A stretch of 64,000 nt of DNA, from contig NC_065417.1 in assembly GCF_024362695.1 (NCBI RefSeq), positions 14,129,001-14,193,000 of the forward strand, given 5' to 3'. The first letter of the stretch is position 1. The number at the start of each line of letters is the position of its first letter. The notes beneath the pieces are model-generated. The model ran no database searches, was not told the DNA's origin, and saw only the letters and a program-made list of their open reading frames with translations. The stretch is from Pectinophora gossypiella (taxonomy: Eukaryota > Arthropoda > Insecta > Lepidoptera > Gelechiidae). Position numbers and translations under genes: made by a program. Positions 1 to 10,149 of the stretch are shown here, one piece after another.

Positions 1-752
1 TGAAAGGTCGTACGTTGATTAGGAATAGGGCTAGGCGGGCGTAGTTCCGTCTCTTTCCCTCGTGCCTCTCGATTCCATCTTCCATCTCGCTCGCTCGCGT
101 GCGCGTTTCTCGCGCAAAGAACAGGCTCCATACTGTGCTGAGGCGGGCGTCGTCCCTCCCCCCGCGGCTGGCTGTATTCCATTTCAATCAACCAGTCGTG
201 GACGCGTTGCTGTTCCTCCGTGTGCGTTTCAGCGGCGATTTCCTGTTCATCGATTTGGCTTCCTCTTTCGCTTTCTTCCCTTATCATTGCGACGCTCCGT
301 TCAAGTTTCGCCTTAACCTTAATGGCTTCTAGACGGAGTTCCTGCTGTTTCATTTCAGCTAATTGTATCTCCGCGTCGAGCTCGGCTTGTCTGATGCGCG
401 CCGCCGTACTTGCTGTGGAGCGCATCGATCGCACGGAGCGGGTACTTGCTCTGACAGGCGGGACTTGCACCTGCCCCCCTTCCGTGGACGTGACGAGTCG
501 TCGTTGCGGGACAACCGTGTTCGCGGACGCTGCCGACGTGCTGGCAGGCTGTTCATCGATGTGCATGGCTGACGTCGTGGTGCGCGGGAGCGCGGCCGTG
601 TCTCTCTCGATGAGTACCATTGGCGCGGCGGAGGCGGGCGCGGACTTCTCTCTATCTTCAAAGGTCTTCTCTCTGACTTCAAAGGTGTTCTCTCTAGCTT
701 CAAAGGTGTTCTCTCTAGCTTCGAAGGTCTTCTTGCTCCTCGTGATGGGCAT
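1..752 (-). CDS. Gag-like N-terminal polyprotein of the LTR element (partial, runs off the left edge)
   Basis: Reading the minus strand from an ATG at 752-750 gives at least 250 codons without a stop, up to the window edge. The protein begins MPITRSKK and continues with four 7-residue repeats of TFEAREN type (T-F-E-[AVD]-R-E-[NK]). A Ser/Thr/Pro-rich stretch follows, then a charged probable coiled coil rich in Gln, Glu, Lys and Arg (plus-strand about 390-230), then a VHDWLIEMEY segment and a basic, Pro-rich region. This is typical of structural proteins of insect LTR elements. No zinc knuckle or enzyme domain is visible. Overlapping plus-strand ORFs here are shadows. Confidence 0.65.
   Translation of the reverse strand, partial: MPITRSKKTFEARENTFEARENTFEVREKTFEDREKSAPASAAPMVLIERDTAALPRTTTSAMHIDEQPASTSAASANTVVPQRRLVTSTEGGQVQVPPVRASTRSVRSMRSTASTAARIRQAELDAEIQLAEMKQQELRLEAIKVKAKLERSVAMIREESERGSQIDEQEIAAETHTEEQQRVHDWLIEMEYSQPRGEGRRPPQHSMEPVLCARNAHASERDGRWNREARGKETELRPPSPIPNQRTTF
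645..735 (-). repeat. 21-bp tandem repeat inside the gag-like ORF
   Basis: About four copies of a 21-bp unit (plus-strand core TTCTCTCTAGCTTCAAAGG) keep the reading frame and encode repeated seven-residue TFEAREN-like units at the protein N-terminus. The two central copies are almost identical, suggesting recent slippage or array expansion. Confidence 0.8.
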
Positions 753-1039
753 TCTTCGGCGTAAGCCAGAAGCTACCGCAGCCTCGAAAAAGGCTATACG
801 GCTAACTCGTAACCTCGAAAAAGGCTGTGCGAGTAGCGACTCCCGCTTCAAGGAGTCACTTTTCCGTCCTAACGGACGTATGATGTGCACACAGCCTCCC
901 GTTGGCACCGTTAGGTGGACAAGACTGCGCTACCTTGTTGAAATTAGAAAGTTGAAACTAGAAGTTGAAATTAAAAATATATCGATGTTTTTATATCGAT
1001 GTTAGACCAATCTTCAGTCTTGCGGTTCTTGATTGTTCC

Positions 1040-1228
1040 TCTTCCCTCTTCAGACTTCCTCTTCCCTCTTCTGACTTCCTCTTCTCTCTTGAGACTTCCT
1101 CTTCTTTTTTCCGTATTAAGAGTAGGCCTTCTTTCTTGAGAATTCGTCTTCGTTCTTGAGGGTTCGTCTTCTTTCTTGAGGATTCGTCTTCTTTCTTGAG
1201 GGTTCGTCTTCTTTCTTGAGGATTCAGG
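1040..1228 (-). repeat. Tandem repeats in the leader between primer site and gag
   Basis: Two adjacent short arrays lie in the untranslated leader. One, at about 1040-1110, is built on CTTCCTCTTCCCTCTTC-like units. The other, at about 1136-1228, is built on a 20-bp unit GTCTTCTTTCTTGAGGATTC. Read on the minus strand they give a Lys/Glu/Arg low-complexity ORF (1255-971), most likely fortuitous. Confidence 0.75.
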
Positions 1229-1237
1229 TTTCTTCGA

Positions 1238-1254
1238 TCCGGCTCGAAGGACCA
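1238..1254 (-). promoter_or_regulatory. Primer-binding site complementary to the 3' end of tRNA-Tyr
   Basis: On the minus strand TGGTCCTTCGAGCCGGA starts 4 nt after the LTR. Its complement is TCCGGCTCGAAGGACCA, the 3' end of animal tRNA-Tyr including the CCA tail. This is the site where minus-strand DNA synthesis of the retroelement would be primed. The match is direct; the tRNA identity comes from knowledge of tRNA-Tyr genes. Confidence 0.8.
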
Positions 1255-1258
1255 CCGC

Positions 1259-1684
1259 TGTTGCTTATGCAGATTTTATTTGCTGGGACTGAAGAAAACC
1301 CGCGGTGCAAGTGAAGATCCGGTTTATTTGGCAAACCACATTAAAAATACAAAGTTAAAAAGTAAAATACAAGTAAAAAGCTTAGGTAAAAATTCGTAAA
1401 TAATCGATGTAAAATCAGAGAAGTAGAGAAGAAGTGATTCGTGTCGTGTCCAATCAGATTCTTATTGGAAATCTTCGGTCCGGAACTAGCGGGCTGTGCG
1501 CGCATTACGTCGGCCAATCAGGAGCGCCGCGCCATGTATCCGCTCCTCGCGTCGCTCCCCGCGCCATGCCCCGCGTCGCTCCCCGCACCGCTCCCCGCGT
1601 CGCTCCTCCGTTTCGCGACGCAATTAGCGGGTCGTGCGTGAATTAAATTAGCCCGCGACCTCCTCTTCTCGGCTGTCCGTAACA
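1259..1684 (-). repeat. 5' LTR (426 bp)
   Basis: On the minus strand the segment starts TGTTACGG and ends GCAACA, so it has TGTT...AACA ends, and it is followed directly by the primer-binding site. It contains two AATAAA-type signals. A GC-rich array of CGCGTCGCTCCCC units (about 1515-1612) lies inside it, possibly promoter-proximal. The partner LTR lies outside the window, so boundaries rest on end motifs only. Confidence 0.7.
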
Positions 1685-3082
1685 GTAACTAACCCCATAC
1701 AGCATTTGCCTTCTTCTAATATACATTTAACTTAGGCACCTACATTATAAGATTTGCAGTCAGTTTATAACGTCCGCTTAGAATTTGCCTTATCTGTATT
1801 AACAAACTGTTAATTTATTTTAACATTTCATAAGCTCACGACTAACCCCAATGGGATAGTCTTACATGTCGTGGTTACATGTCGTTTCTGTAAAAGACCA
1901 AAAACATATACAAAAACATAAATTTTATGATAACTAATGGTTAATAATTTCTCCACTGTTTACAAATATATATAATTAAAAAAAAAATCTCGTTGATGTC
2001 TTTTATACGAAGGATAGTATTGCAATAATCTTTTATTCGATTAAGTATCATTCAATTTCGGGAATAATGCAATTTTCATCAAAATCGGTTTAGTAGTTTG
2101 AAATGTAATGAAATGAAATTTCATGTTAGTCATTATGTCATATAATGGGACGACGCTTTAACCGTTTTATCGACATCTTTATGCAACCCAACTCCTAAAT
2201 ACCTACTTAAGTACAAAAGGAGATAGTAGGTAGCTACTTTGCTTGTAAGATAAATAGTTTACGAAGTTCGACACGCATACCTTTTCCTATCTTATCGTAA
2301 ATGTCACTTAGGCGTCAAAACGCCGCAAAAAGCTTTCGAAATAAGTATTTGGAAGTCATTATAAAGGGAAACCCGTTGCTGTCTTGTGATAAAAATCACA
2401 TAAGGACCGTATCGAGTAAATTTTATTTTTAAAACAAAAGAAAGCAAACAATAACCGTCATTTATGTTTTATTATTCAAAAAGAAATCAACATTCAAAAT
2501 CATTTAAAACTAGATAGGTGAGTATAAAAATAGCTACTTAGTTGTTTATGAATTAAACCAAGCATTCTCTTATATGTATAGGTATGTTCATGATGATATT
2601 ATAATTGTTATTCACATTCACATGATATATAAAACTACAAATGATACAAAACGTTTATACCTACTCTGATAATTGACCTAAAATAACCTTTACAATATGC
2701 AAGTGATGAGTGCAGTATACAATCAATCGGTCTAAATTAACATCAATTTCACTCAGACAGATTGATGTCCTTTGAACAATGCAGTAAAATCTTCTTGACC
2801 TGTAAAATATTTACTTACTCAATGTTTTTATTTTAATAACAACTGGCCACGTAACATAAAGAAAATAAAACATTAGCCTTTTGCCATTGAGTGATTATTA
2901 AAAAGTAAATAAAAAAACAAATTGCAAATGGCATTCTTTCAGGTTTTTCGAATGAATCAGCCAGATCGATAATTAATTAAGTATAATCTTATTTCTTGTT
3001 TGCAATATCGAAACTTTTATTTATTCATAAATGTAAATTGAAGGCATGTCACAAAACTAGAAATTCTTAATTAAAGCACACT
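1685..3082. other. AT-rich stretch with no gene found
   Basis: No ORF, RNA gene or recognised repeat could be supported. The sequence is AT-rich with short homopolymer runs. A short trace of family-D SINE tail (ACGACTAACCCCAATGGGAT) lies near 1837-1860. Confidence 0.6.
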
Positions 3083-3097
3083 AATTAAACTAAACTT

Positions 3098-3299
3098 TAC
3101 AAAAAAAAGTTTTCATCTCGAGCTCGCCCGTGCTTCGGTAGGCACGTTAAGCCGTTGGTCCCGCCTGCATTAGCAGTCGTTAATAACCATCAATCCGCAC
3201 TGGGCCCGCGTGATGGTTTAAGGCCCGATCTCCCTATCCATCCATAGAGAAGGCCCGTGCCCCAGCAGTGGGGACGTTAATGGGCTGATGATGATGATG
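3098..3299 (+). mobile_element. SINE family A, 5'-truncated copy with 15-bp target duplication
   Basis: The shared SINE core (CGTGCTTCGGTAGGCACGTT) and the body down to a (TGATGA) tail are present, but the tRNA/5S-like head is missing. AATTAAACTAAACTT occurs at 3083-3097 and again at 3300-3314, a 15-bp target-site duplication. This shows 5'-truncated retrotransposition rather than later decay. Confidence 0.85.
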
Positions 3300-3690
3300 A
3301 ATTAAACTAAACTTAAAACAATCTAGAAATTCTTGTTTAATTCCTATTTTATATCGTTTCATGACCGTATGTCACCATAAGCTACATCAACTTCTTCATT
3401 ACTGTCCTATTCCAACAAATTACAGTCGACTTACTAACCTTGTGACGTCAAACTCAAATAGTAACTTACGAATTTGATGGCGTCTATCTATACTACGCCA
3501 AGGGCTTATGGGTAATTCTCACCAAATCTCGAAATTCCAGTCCTGTGAGTTTATCAGAAAAACTAATCGACAGAAAAGGGATATTATTTTTTCTTTGAAA
3601 AGTATATCATTGCTGCTAACTATGGATATTACAAAATGTGACCCAATGAGAACAAATTTTATTTTTTTTATATAAATATATCTTTGTAAA

Positions 3691-4303
3691 TCATTCCCTC
3701 ACTATGTCCCACACTCCCGATTATAATATATTCAAGTGAATAAAATCAACTAAATTATAATATAACTGATTGCAAGTTGAATTAAACTATTAAAATATAA
3801 TACATCTTCATTTATCTACTGCCATTTATAATAAAAAGTTAATAAAAGGGGGTACAATTTATTGTAATACTTGTGTCCCATGATTGGTAATCATTCCCTC
3901 ACACATCAACCGACAGTCGATTTATAATCATACTTTTAATGATTTTGGAACTCTACCATTAGTTTTTGATAGTTGACAACACTGTCAATGTTTCAAAATG
4001 CCGATTTCACCTGGTGCGTGTATGACTTTCTCTTGCGAAAAGCTTTAGCAAATTTATTTCAAAGTCTACTTTTTTTAACGTCATTACTCCACAATCAATA
4101 AAAATAAGAGGTAAGTAATAATCTAAGTTTTAATTATACAGAAATGTTTGGTATTGGGAGTAGTTTACTAAAACAAAGTCGCATGCCTAAAAGTAAGGGT
4201 ATGTTTACGAGATCGTTTCGTTTTTCTTTGATTTTGTCATTCCCTCACCATCATTCCCTCATGAAAATGTATGGTGAGGGAATGACGATTTATGAGGGAA
4301 TGA
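3691..4303. repeat. Six copies of TCATTCCCTCA inside the transposon
   Basis: Direct copies lie at 3691-3701, 3891-3901, 4237-4247 and 4251-4261; inverted copies lie at 4275-4285 and 4293-4303. The last four form a compact inverted array inside the putative intron. Repeated 11-mers of this kind are candidates for transposase-binding subterminal repeats (inference). Confidence 0.85.
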
Positions 4304-4561
4304 TTTGTCTACTTGAGTTTTCTTTCGCTAACTTTCTTGCTAACCTAATTTTCGCATTGCTTTGTTGCTTTAGAGAAAATAACTGCAAATAGAAAGAAGT
4401 TGTCCATGGAAGAAGCTCAATTAAGAAAGAAAGAGTATGATAGAAAGCGCAGAGAGAAAATGAAATCCGACCCCGAAGGCTTAGAAAAACTTCGGCCAAA
4501 AGAAAAACTTAAGTACTTTTTTTCTGGGGCCTACTATATTATACATATCAAGTTAGATTAA
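4144..4561 (+). pseudogene. Truncated transposase, two 5' exons (4144-4198 and 4374-4561)
   Basis: Exon 1 starts at ATG 4144 and ends at a GTATGT donor at 4199; the acceptor TTGCTTTAG ends at 4373. Splicing keeps frame and gives about 80 residues. The second exon encodes a strongly charged helix (MEEAQLRKKEYDRKRREKMK, then SDPEGLEKLRPKEKLKY). It resembles the basic R/K-rich N-termini seen in several transposase families. The frame then meets a stop at 4559 with no catalytic core, so the element is non-autonomous. A second possible intron (donor GTAAGT near 4112, acceptor just before 4142) would lie in its 5' leader. Confidence 0.5.
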
Positions 4562-4659
4562 TACTATGAAATTGTTGAAAAAAAACATTTAATTTACAAC
4601 ATTTTTTTTCACAATGTTGTGTCGACCGAATTTCGAGATTTGGTGAGAATTACCCTTAT

Positions 4660-5116
4660 ATATCCGCCTACGCTACGAAACGCCTACGACTTTTGAAAGG
4701 TCATATTGCTACGCAGTTTGTGCAAGGGACTTCCTGAAATTCAGTTGACGCCTCAAGGACCCTTCGAAGGTAAATGGGAAGGACGTCTCATTGAGTGTTT
4801 GCCTTTGGAATTTTCCCGAACAGAACGCGAAGAAATCTTATAATTTTATTTAATAAGTATTTACTTAATTTTTAATCTTGTGTAATGTTTAAATATGCTT
4901 GTTGTAGGTAGATAAATGTTCACCATAGGTGGTACCTATTAGATACGCGAATTTTGTACTGCCGTAAATTATAACACAGCTTTATTAATTTATTTAACCA
5001 ATGATAACAGGTGGAACATTACATGCAGTTCGACCGTCTTTCTACTTGCGCCGACTTGCAGGATTTAGACGTGATTTAGATTCTTACAATGTAAGAATAA
5101 ATACAATGTATTTATT
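4660..5116. other. No gene; AT-rich spacer
   Basis: No ORF or repeat was supported here. The stretch 4680-4850 contains some short open frames, without recognisable protein content. Confidence 0.5.
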
Positions 5117-5130
5117 TATCTATTTATTTA

Positions 5131-5236
5131 CTAGGCTCACGATCTGGAGGTCCGGGTTCGATTCCTAATGATGACATTGTCGAAATCTCCTTGTGAGACT
5201 GCCGAGCAGTGGGACGTATAGGCTGTTTATGTTATG
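5131..5236 (+). mobile_element. SINE family C, internally deleted copy with 14-bp target duplication
   Basis: A piece of the tRNA-like head (including box B GGTTCGATTCC) is joined directly to the family tail (CAGTGGGACGTATAGGCTG). TATCTATTTATTTA flanks it at 5117-5130 and 5237-5250. Because the duplication surrounds the shortened form, the internal deletion probably preceded insertion. Confidence 0.8.
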
Positions 5237-5848
5237 TATCTATTTATTTAAAAGTAATATTCATAATAGAGGATAACATCTAATAGTATGTAAGGTATTG
5301 TATCAGAAGATTGTTAAACGAATTATTATTTCTTAAACATTATTTGCGAAACGACACCTTTAAAAAAGTACTTAGTCGATTCGCACCGCGGTCCGAACCA
5401 ATGCAGTCCGAAACGTCTAAAGATCCGGCTTATTACATTAATCTCTTGACTCGCAATCCTTCCATACCTATACTTAAGTAAGTAAGTACAAGTTGAGTGT
5501 ATCAGTGTTAGTAAAGTGTCTACGGGTTATCAGACTGTAAACAGCAAACAAGCTCACAGCTTGACGCATTGACATCTGTCAATCTGTATTATAGAACTAG
5601 GGATCGTTTACACTGCGTTGATTCTACAATCAGTATAAAGTCACGCCCGTAGTAACTGATGGGGGTAGGTAGCATTCTCCCTAGCGTTAAGATAAGATAT
5701 TTATTCCATTCCTGATGTTATTACAGAGGTCTTAAAAGCAGAGGAAAGTACAAACAGGAATCTTGTAAGGGCACTGCAACATAGGCAACACAAGTAGGTT
5801 TACTTAACTTAAAATGTAATACCTACCTACATAATGAAAATAAAAAAA

Positions 5849-5928
5849 TCCGGAACCTGTCAAATCTTCACGTTAGGTAAGCGGACCCCGTGAAAAAACG
5901 GGATAATTCTAGGGAGATGATGATAATG
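5849..5928 (+). mobile_element. SINE family F 3' fragment
   Basis: It contains the family phrases ACCTGTCAAATCTTCACGTT and CGTGAAAAAACGGGATAAT, with a (GATGAT) tail. The tRNA-like head is missing. The flanks 5251-5848 and 5929-6018 hold no gene I can support. Confidence 0.7.
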
Positions 5929-6018
5929 AAAACAAAAAAAAACGAGAATAAAAATTATAATATACAACATAAGTATTTCATCTCAGCTTCGCCGTTACTT
6001 CTAAATGTAAGTAGGTAG

Positions 6019-6166
6019 GTACGGTCACGAGCATTAATATGTATATATTTTGGTACCATGTCACATTATCTTTTTTGACAAATTGATCTGTAAGTCTCAC
6101 TAAATGTCAAATATGTTAGTGCGACAGAGTCCTAAAGTGGGTACATTATAATGCTCATGTCTGTAC
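6019..6166. mobile_element. MITE family I (about 150 bp)
   Basis: Imperfect 25-bp inverted ends run GTACGGTCACGAGCATTAAT... and, reversed, GTACAGACATGAGCATTATA.... Two more copies are at 15745-15892 and 57286-57439. No coding capacity. Confidence 0.75.
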
Positions 6167-6231
6167 ATCATGACTGATAACATAAAATATATCAAGGTTT
6201 ATCACGTTTATCACCCACGCCCCTTCTAGAA

Positions 6232-6355
6232 TATAAACATTGAACTAATTTGCCCACACACACCCATTCATTATTTCATTAGGTACCCATTAATTTGTTT
6301 TAAATTAATTTGAAAGGCTTATTTTAATACAATGGCACCTTGTTTTGCGATAGCG
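6232..6355 (+). promoter_or_regulatory. Candidate TATA promoter and mini first coding exon (6332-6355)
   Basis: TATAAA at 6232-6237 is followed about 95 nt later by ATG 6332. Eight codons (MAPCFAIA) then meet a consensus GTAAGT donor at 6356 in phase 0. The stretch lies between repeats and is not itself part of a recognised family. It could be an isolated start exon of an unseen gene, or an alternative first exon of the downstream transporter, whose exon 2 starts in phase 0. No transcript evidence is available here. Confidence 0.3.
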
Positions 6356-6492
6356 GTAAGTATGCCAAGCCCCCAAGAAATTACATTTATGGACATAATG
6401 TATTTTCTTATTATCAGATAACGAATGTATGATCCCTATTGATTTATTTAATGAAATCATTAAAGTAGACATACATGTCTTCACATATCTAA

Positions 6493-6913
6493 ATATATAT
6501 TAAAAGGAGAAACTGACTGACTGACATATCAACGCACAGCCTAAACGGCTACACGTAGGCACTTGAAATTTGGAAGGGACGTAGCTTAGGTACCGTAGAG
6601 GTGCACTAATAAAGGAATTCCCGCAATTTCTACGGGAACGGGAATTAGCGGAAAAATTCTTTTGTATGAAAAATCTAAACCACTTAAGATAGACGCTTGA
6701 AATTTGGCATGCAGGTACCTTAGTTAACTTAAAGCTTAGTTGCAACAGGATATTGCAAAATTCCCACGGGAACGGGAGTTAGCGGGAAAAAAATTGTATG
6801 AAAAAATCTAAACTGCATAAGTTAGATGCTTGAAATTTGATATGCACTCCCACACACACAAAGATCTCTTTTTTATGACACGCCACGCGGACGAAGTCGC
6901 GGGCAAAAGCTAG
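6493..6913 (+). mobile_element. Helitron-like non-autonomous element, 3' end CTAG
   Basis: The 3' end reads CACGCGGACGAAGTCGCGGG, then CAAAAGCTAG followed by T. A GC-rich hairpin shortly before a terminal CTAG is the Helitron signature. The body contains internal repeats of the phrase GCTTGAAATTTG and of CGGGAACGGGA(A/G)TTAGCGG. The 5' end is approximate. Confidence 0.65.
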
Positions 6914-7022
6914 TTACCCATATTTTTGTCGTTGTTAACTTTTGTGGCTTTTTATTATGGCATGTCCTATTACATGTAATAGAGTTATTTTTCGTTTGGA
7001 TTTATTATTTTAATAGCAATTA

Positions 7023-7358
7023 CTCTTCTATCGTGTGGGTAGTGAGGTGAATTGAGGTTGGTACCTCATCAACCCTGGTGTCAGGGTTATTATTGAGCCG
7101 CCAAAGGCCCCTGACATGGCTCATGTAACGCTTACTCACTTACATCAGTAAGTAGTAACCGGGACCATCAACTTAACGTGCCTTACAAAGCACGGATCAT
7201 CTTCCTTTCAGACACTCAGGTGATCAGCCTGTAATGTCCTAACCAAACTTGGGATCACAAAGATAATTTTTGTGATATGTCCCCACTGAGATTCGAATCC
7301 GGGACCTCCGGATCGTGACCTCAACGCTCAACCACTGGACCACAGAAGCCGTTACCAC
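7023..7358 (-). mobile_element. SINE family B, near full length
   Basis: In reverse it starts with a tRNA-like head (TGGTCCAGTGGTTGAGCGTT and a box B-like GGATTCGAATCTC) and passes through the shared core. It ends in the family tail, which on the plus strand begins TCTTCTATCGTGTGGG. Pol III A and B boxes are both visible, so it is a tRNA-derived SINE and not a tRNA gene. Confidence 0.8.
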
Positions 7359-7375
7359 TGCAGAGCAATAGCTAT

Positions 7376-7528
7376 TTCTGCTATATTGAAAGGAAACCTT
7401 TCAAGGTGGTGGATGATGTTTGAGCCACTTTTTCCTGCCCAAAAGTATACCTATTCTCCATACCACCTCCGGTTGATTAAGAGGAGGCCTGTGCCCAGCA
7501 ATGGGACATAACATAACATAACATAACA
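7376..7528 (+). mobile_element. SINE family C tail fragment
   Basis: The family C 3' phrases CCACCTCCGGTTGATTAAGA and CTGTGCCCAGCAATGGGAC end in an ACATAACATAAC-type tail. The head is absent. Confidence 0.6.
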
Positions 7529-7529
7529 A

Positions 7530-7675
7530 ATACTTTATTGCACAAACAGGAAAAAAACAAAATACAATAAAGTATTTTATCTATCTATCTACAAAACAAA
7601 AGAGAAATAGAATTAGTACAATAGGCGGCCTTATTGCTAAGTAGCAATCTCTTCCAGGCAACCTTTAAGTATAGG
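7530..7675 (-). mobile_element. LINE 3' tail, family J
   Basis: In reverse it reads through TTGCCTGGAAGAGATTGCTA and AATAAGGCCGCCTATTGTAC to TGTGCAATAAAGTATTTGTT, a LINE 3' untranslated tail. Coding parts are missing. Confidence 0.65.
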
Positions 7676-8907
7676 AGATATTGAATATTAAGTAATATAG
7701 CGGGATAGTGCAGCATGGGAATTCTTGTGCATATAAAAATAAATACACTTTCGACTACATAAACTACATAATAATAATACACATAATTATAATTGTTATA
7801 ATAAATAAATATTACTACTTAAACTACTACATATACTATGGAAGAAAAGGAGTAGATAGATTATGAAGATGAAGAGGAAATAGAGGTAAGGAAATGCGCC
7901 TTGACTTGACTTGCCGTTTAAAGGACTCCAATGACGAAGCTCTCCTAATGCTTAACATAATAATATGTATAGGATATTTATGTTATGTTAATATATTAAG
8001 GTATATTTAGTGGTCTGATTTTTAAATCTAGAATTCCATTTAGAAAGATAAGAGGGTTAGTGTACCTGCGGGTGTTAAGTCATTAGTTCTCGGGAGACTG
8101 TATATACTTACAGCGGTTGGTAACCGTTTAGCAAGTAGTTTCAGAATGACATGGTCAATTTAATACGTATTTTCAGCCTACAATATGCCATTGTTCTCCA
8201 CAGAATCAACTATTTATTATAATTTCAATTTAAAACCATTGAGCATTTAGCCTAAGGCAACGAAGTAGTTTGAATTGCGAAAAATGTTTAAACGTGTGAA
8301 GTTGTTTAAGATAATCATCTCTGTTATTTCTATTTGTCATCATAATGGTCAACGTATTGGACTTCAATCAATACCAAACCTGGCTGCAACACGTTTTTCT
8401 GCTGCCTAAGACCGTAGAATAAAGAATAATAGCACGTGGAGAAAGGTAACTCCTCTCCCCGCACCAATTCGTATCGGGCGGTGACCTCACCCCCTCTGGG
8501 TATAACTTAAAATAAAAATAGCCGTAAACCGCTAAGGAGAAAGGGAGAGCGCGGACTACGTCTCACTCCCACTGACGCGTTAGGTATTCCTACCCTCTTT
8601 ATCCCTCTGTGTTATGCCGGCTGATTTAAATTCACCCTATATATTATTACATATCTCACTTAAAGGTTGCCCGGAAGAGATTGCTACTTAACAATAAGGC
8701 CGCCTATTGTACTCTTTCTATGTCTCTTTCGTTTTGTATTTTAATTTCTTGTTTGTGCAATAAAGTATTTGTTAGGTTGTACACTAAGGATGAGAATCAT
8801 CACTAATTTAAGAGCGACGCTCTTGTCGGTGTAGCATTCTCCACCCTTGTCTGTCAAAGACCAATTCCTTCACCTCCTTATAAGACAGGACGAGAATATT
8901 TACTCTA
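7676..8907. other. Mostly no gene; two repeat fragments
   Basis: 8445-8520 has a fragment whose phrase CCGCACCAATTCGTATCGGG recurs, inverted, at 27060 and 39965. 8655-8770 is a plus-strand family J LINE tail (TTGCCCGGAAGAGATTGCTA ... GTGCAATAAAGTATTTGTTA). The short open frame at 8283 has no recognisable product. Confidence 0.55.
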
Positions 8908-9055
8908 TCATCATCATCAGCCCATTAATGTCCCCACTACTGGGGCACGGGCCTTCCCTATGGATGGATAGGGAGATCGGGCCTTAAACCACCACACGGG
9001 CCCAGTGCGGATTGATGGTTATTAACGACTGCTAATGCAGCCGTGACCAACGGCT
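8908..9055 (-). mobile_element. SINE family A fragment
   Basis: The (TCA)n tail, the body phrase CCCACTACTGGGGCACGGGC and the start of the shared core are present; the tRNA/5S-like head is missing. 9056-9640 to its right has no gene I can support. Confidence 0.75.
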
Positions 9056-9650
9056 CAAATTCGGCGGCAAATTAACTGTATATTCTCCGCTAATTAAGAG
9101 TAGATAGAGCGAGAATTCCGATCACGTTTTTGTCTTGGAACAGATAAACGGTCGTGTTAAGCAGTGGCTTAAGAACAGAGACGATTGTGCGATCAATCTC
9201 TATATTTAGCCGACAATGGGCAGTAATGTCTGCTGATGGGCTGCATCCGGCCAACCTGACTTCACATGCGGTCACTTGCGAACTCATTGTGTGTGTGTTA
9301 CATAAGGACAGTGACCGGTTATTCGGGCGCTTATTTGCCGTCATAAAATGCTCTGAAACTATAGAAATATAATAAAAATAGTCAATCTTAGGTAATACAC
9401 TTTATTTCCTCGGATTTCGATTACAAATACCATCTCAACCGCCTGCTTCTCACCCCGCACACAAAAAGCCATCTTTTCGTAACGTCACTTTTTTTTCTTT
9501 TTTTCACCACCACTAGTGTTGCCAAATAATTTTATATTAAATCAAAATAAAAACAATTAATAAGCATAATTCAATTAAGATTACGACAGAAACAATAACG
9601 TAACGGAAAAAAATGCGTATTTTTTTTTATTTAAAAGACACTGTGGTCTT

Positions 9651-10088
9651 GATTGTCATCTGCTTGCTTCTCAAACGGGGAGCGCCGCCGGTTCGATTCC
9701 CGGTACCGGACTTGCACTAATGAGTTCGTTCACACAATTGGCTCGGCTATTGTAGACGGCCATACGGCCCTCCCTCCACCTATCACGTTGGTTTCACAGA
9801 AAGCTCGGTGAATCGAGAGTACTTAGTTCATTTAGCTTTGTGATCTCTAGTTTGGTTAGGACAGTACAGGCTGATCACCTGATTGTCCGAAAGTAAGACG
9901 ATCCGTGCTTCGGAAGGCACGTTGAGCCGTTGGTCCCGGTTACTACTTACCTTTGGCGGCTCAATAACCCTGATGGGTTGATGAGGTTGGTAATCCACCT
10001 CACAACCCACACGATAGAAGAAGATTTAGCGATGGATGTACCTCTGACTACCCCATTGGGATACAGTCGTGAGCTTATGTTATGTCGT
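9651..10088 (+). mobile_element. SINE family D interrupted by a family B copy
   Basis: The head includes box B GGTTCGATTCC near 9690-9700. The body phrases ATTGTAGACGGCCATACGG and AAGCTCGGTGAA follow, and the tail is CTTATGTTATGT. A 5'-truncated family B SINE (9837-10023) sits inside it, flanked by ATTTAGC at 9830-9836 and 10024-10030. Together these give the order of insertion: D is older than B here. ORFs reading through this block are not genes. Confidence 0.75.
9837..10023 (+). mobile_element. SINE family B, 5'-truncated, nested in family D
   Basis: It starts within GTGATCTCTAGTTTGGTTAG and runs through the shared core to CACACGATAGAAGAAG. The 7-bp flanking duplication ATTTAGC supports retrotransposition into the D element. 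Confidence 0.75.
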
Positions 10089-10149
10089 GTTATTTTTATA
10101 ATAAAAATCCTAGGGTTTTTAAGCTATCTGTTCTTGTCAAACCCGGTTT

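Larger units (their letters stand above)
1..1684 (-). mobile_element. 5' part of an LTR retrotransposon, BEL/Pao-like, cut by the window edge
   Basis: On the minus strand the order is LTR (1684-1259), a 4-nt spacer, a tRNA primer-binding site (1254-1238), a leader with tandem repeats, and a gag-like ORF that starts at 752 and is open to base 1. This is the standard 5' layout of an LTR retroelement. The region is clearly more GC-rich than the sequence to its right. The BEL/Pao label is inference from leader style and gag character; no protease, RT or integrase is inside the window, so Gypsy cannot be excluded. Confidence 0.75.
3510..4655 (+). mobile_element. DNA transposon with 28-bp TIRs and TTAT target duplication
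   Basis: GGGTAATTCTCACCAAATCT (first 20 nt) begins an inverted repeat at 3510-3537 that is repeated in reverse at 4628-4655. TTAT flanks both ends (3506-3509 and 4656-4659). Inside are two transposase-like exons and six copies of the 11-mer TCATTCCCTCA. The 4-bp duplication and the N-terminal protein style would fit a Sola-type element, but this class assignment is inference. Confidence 0.8.

Noticed and set aside
220..1005. 261-codon plus-strand ORF at the left edge
   Set aside because: It is the reverse shadow of the minus-strand gag-like frame; its Ser/Leu-rich repeats are the reverse of the TFEAREN-coding repeats.
1515..1612. CRISPR-like repeats
   Set aside because: Short GC-rich direct repeats without spacers, inside an LTR of a eukaryotic element; no CRISPR array was seen anywhere.
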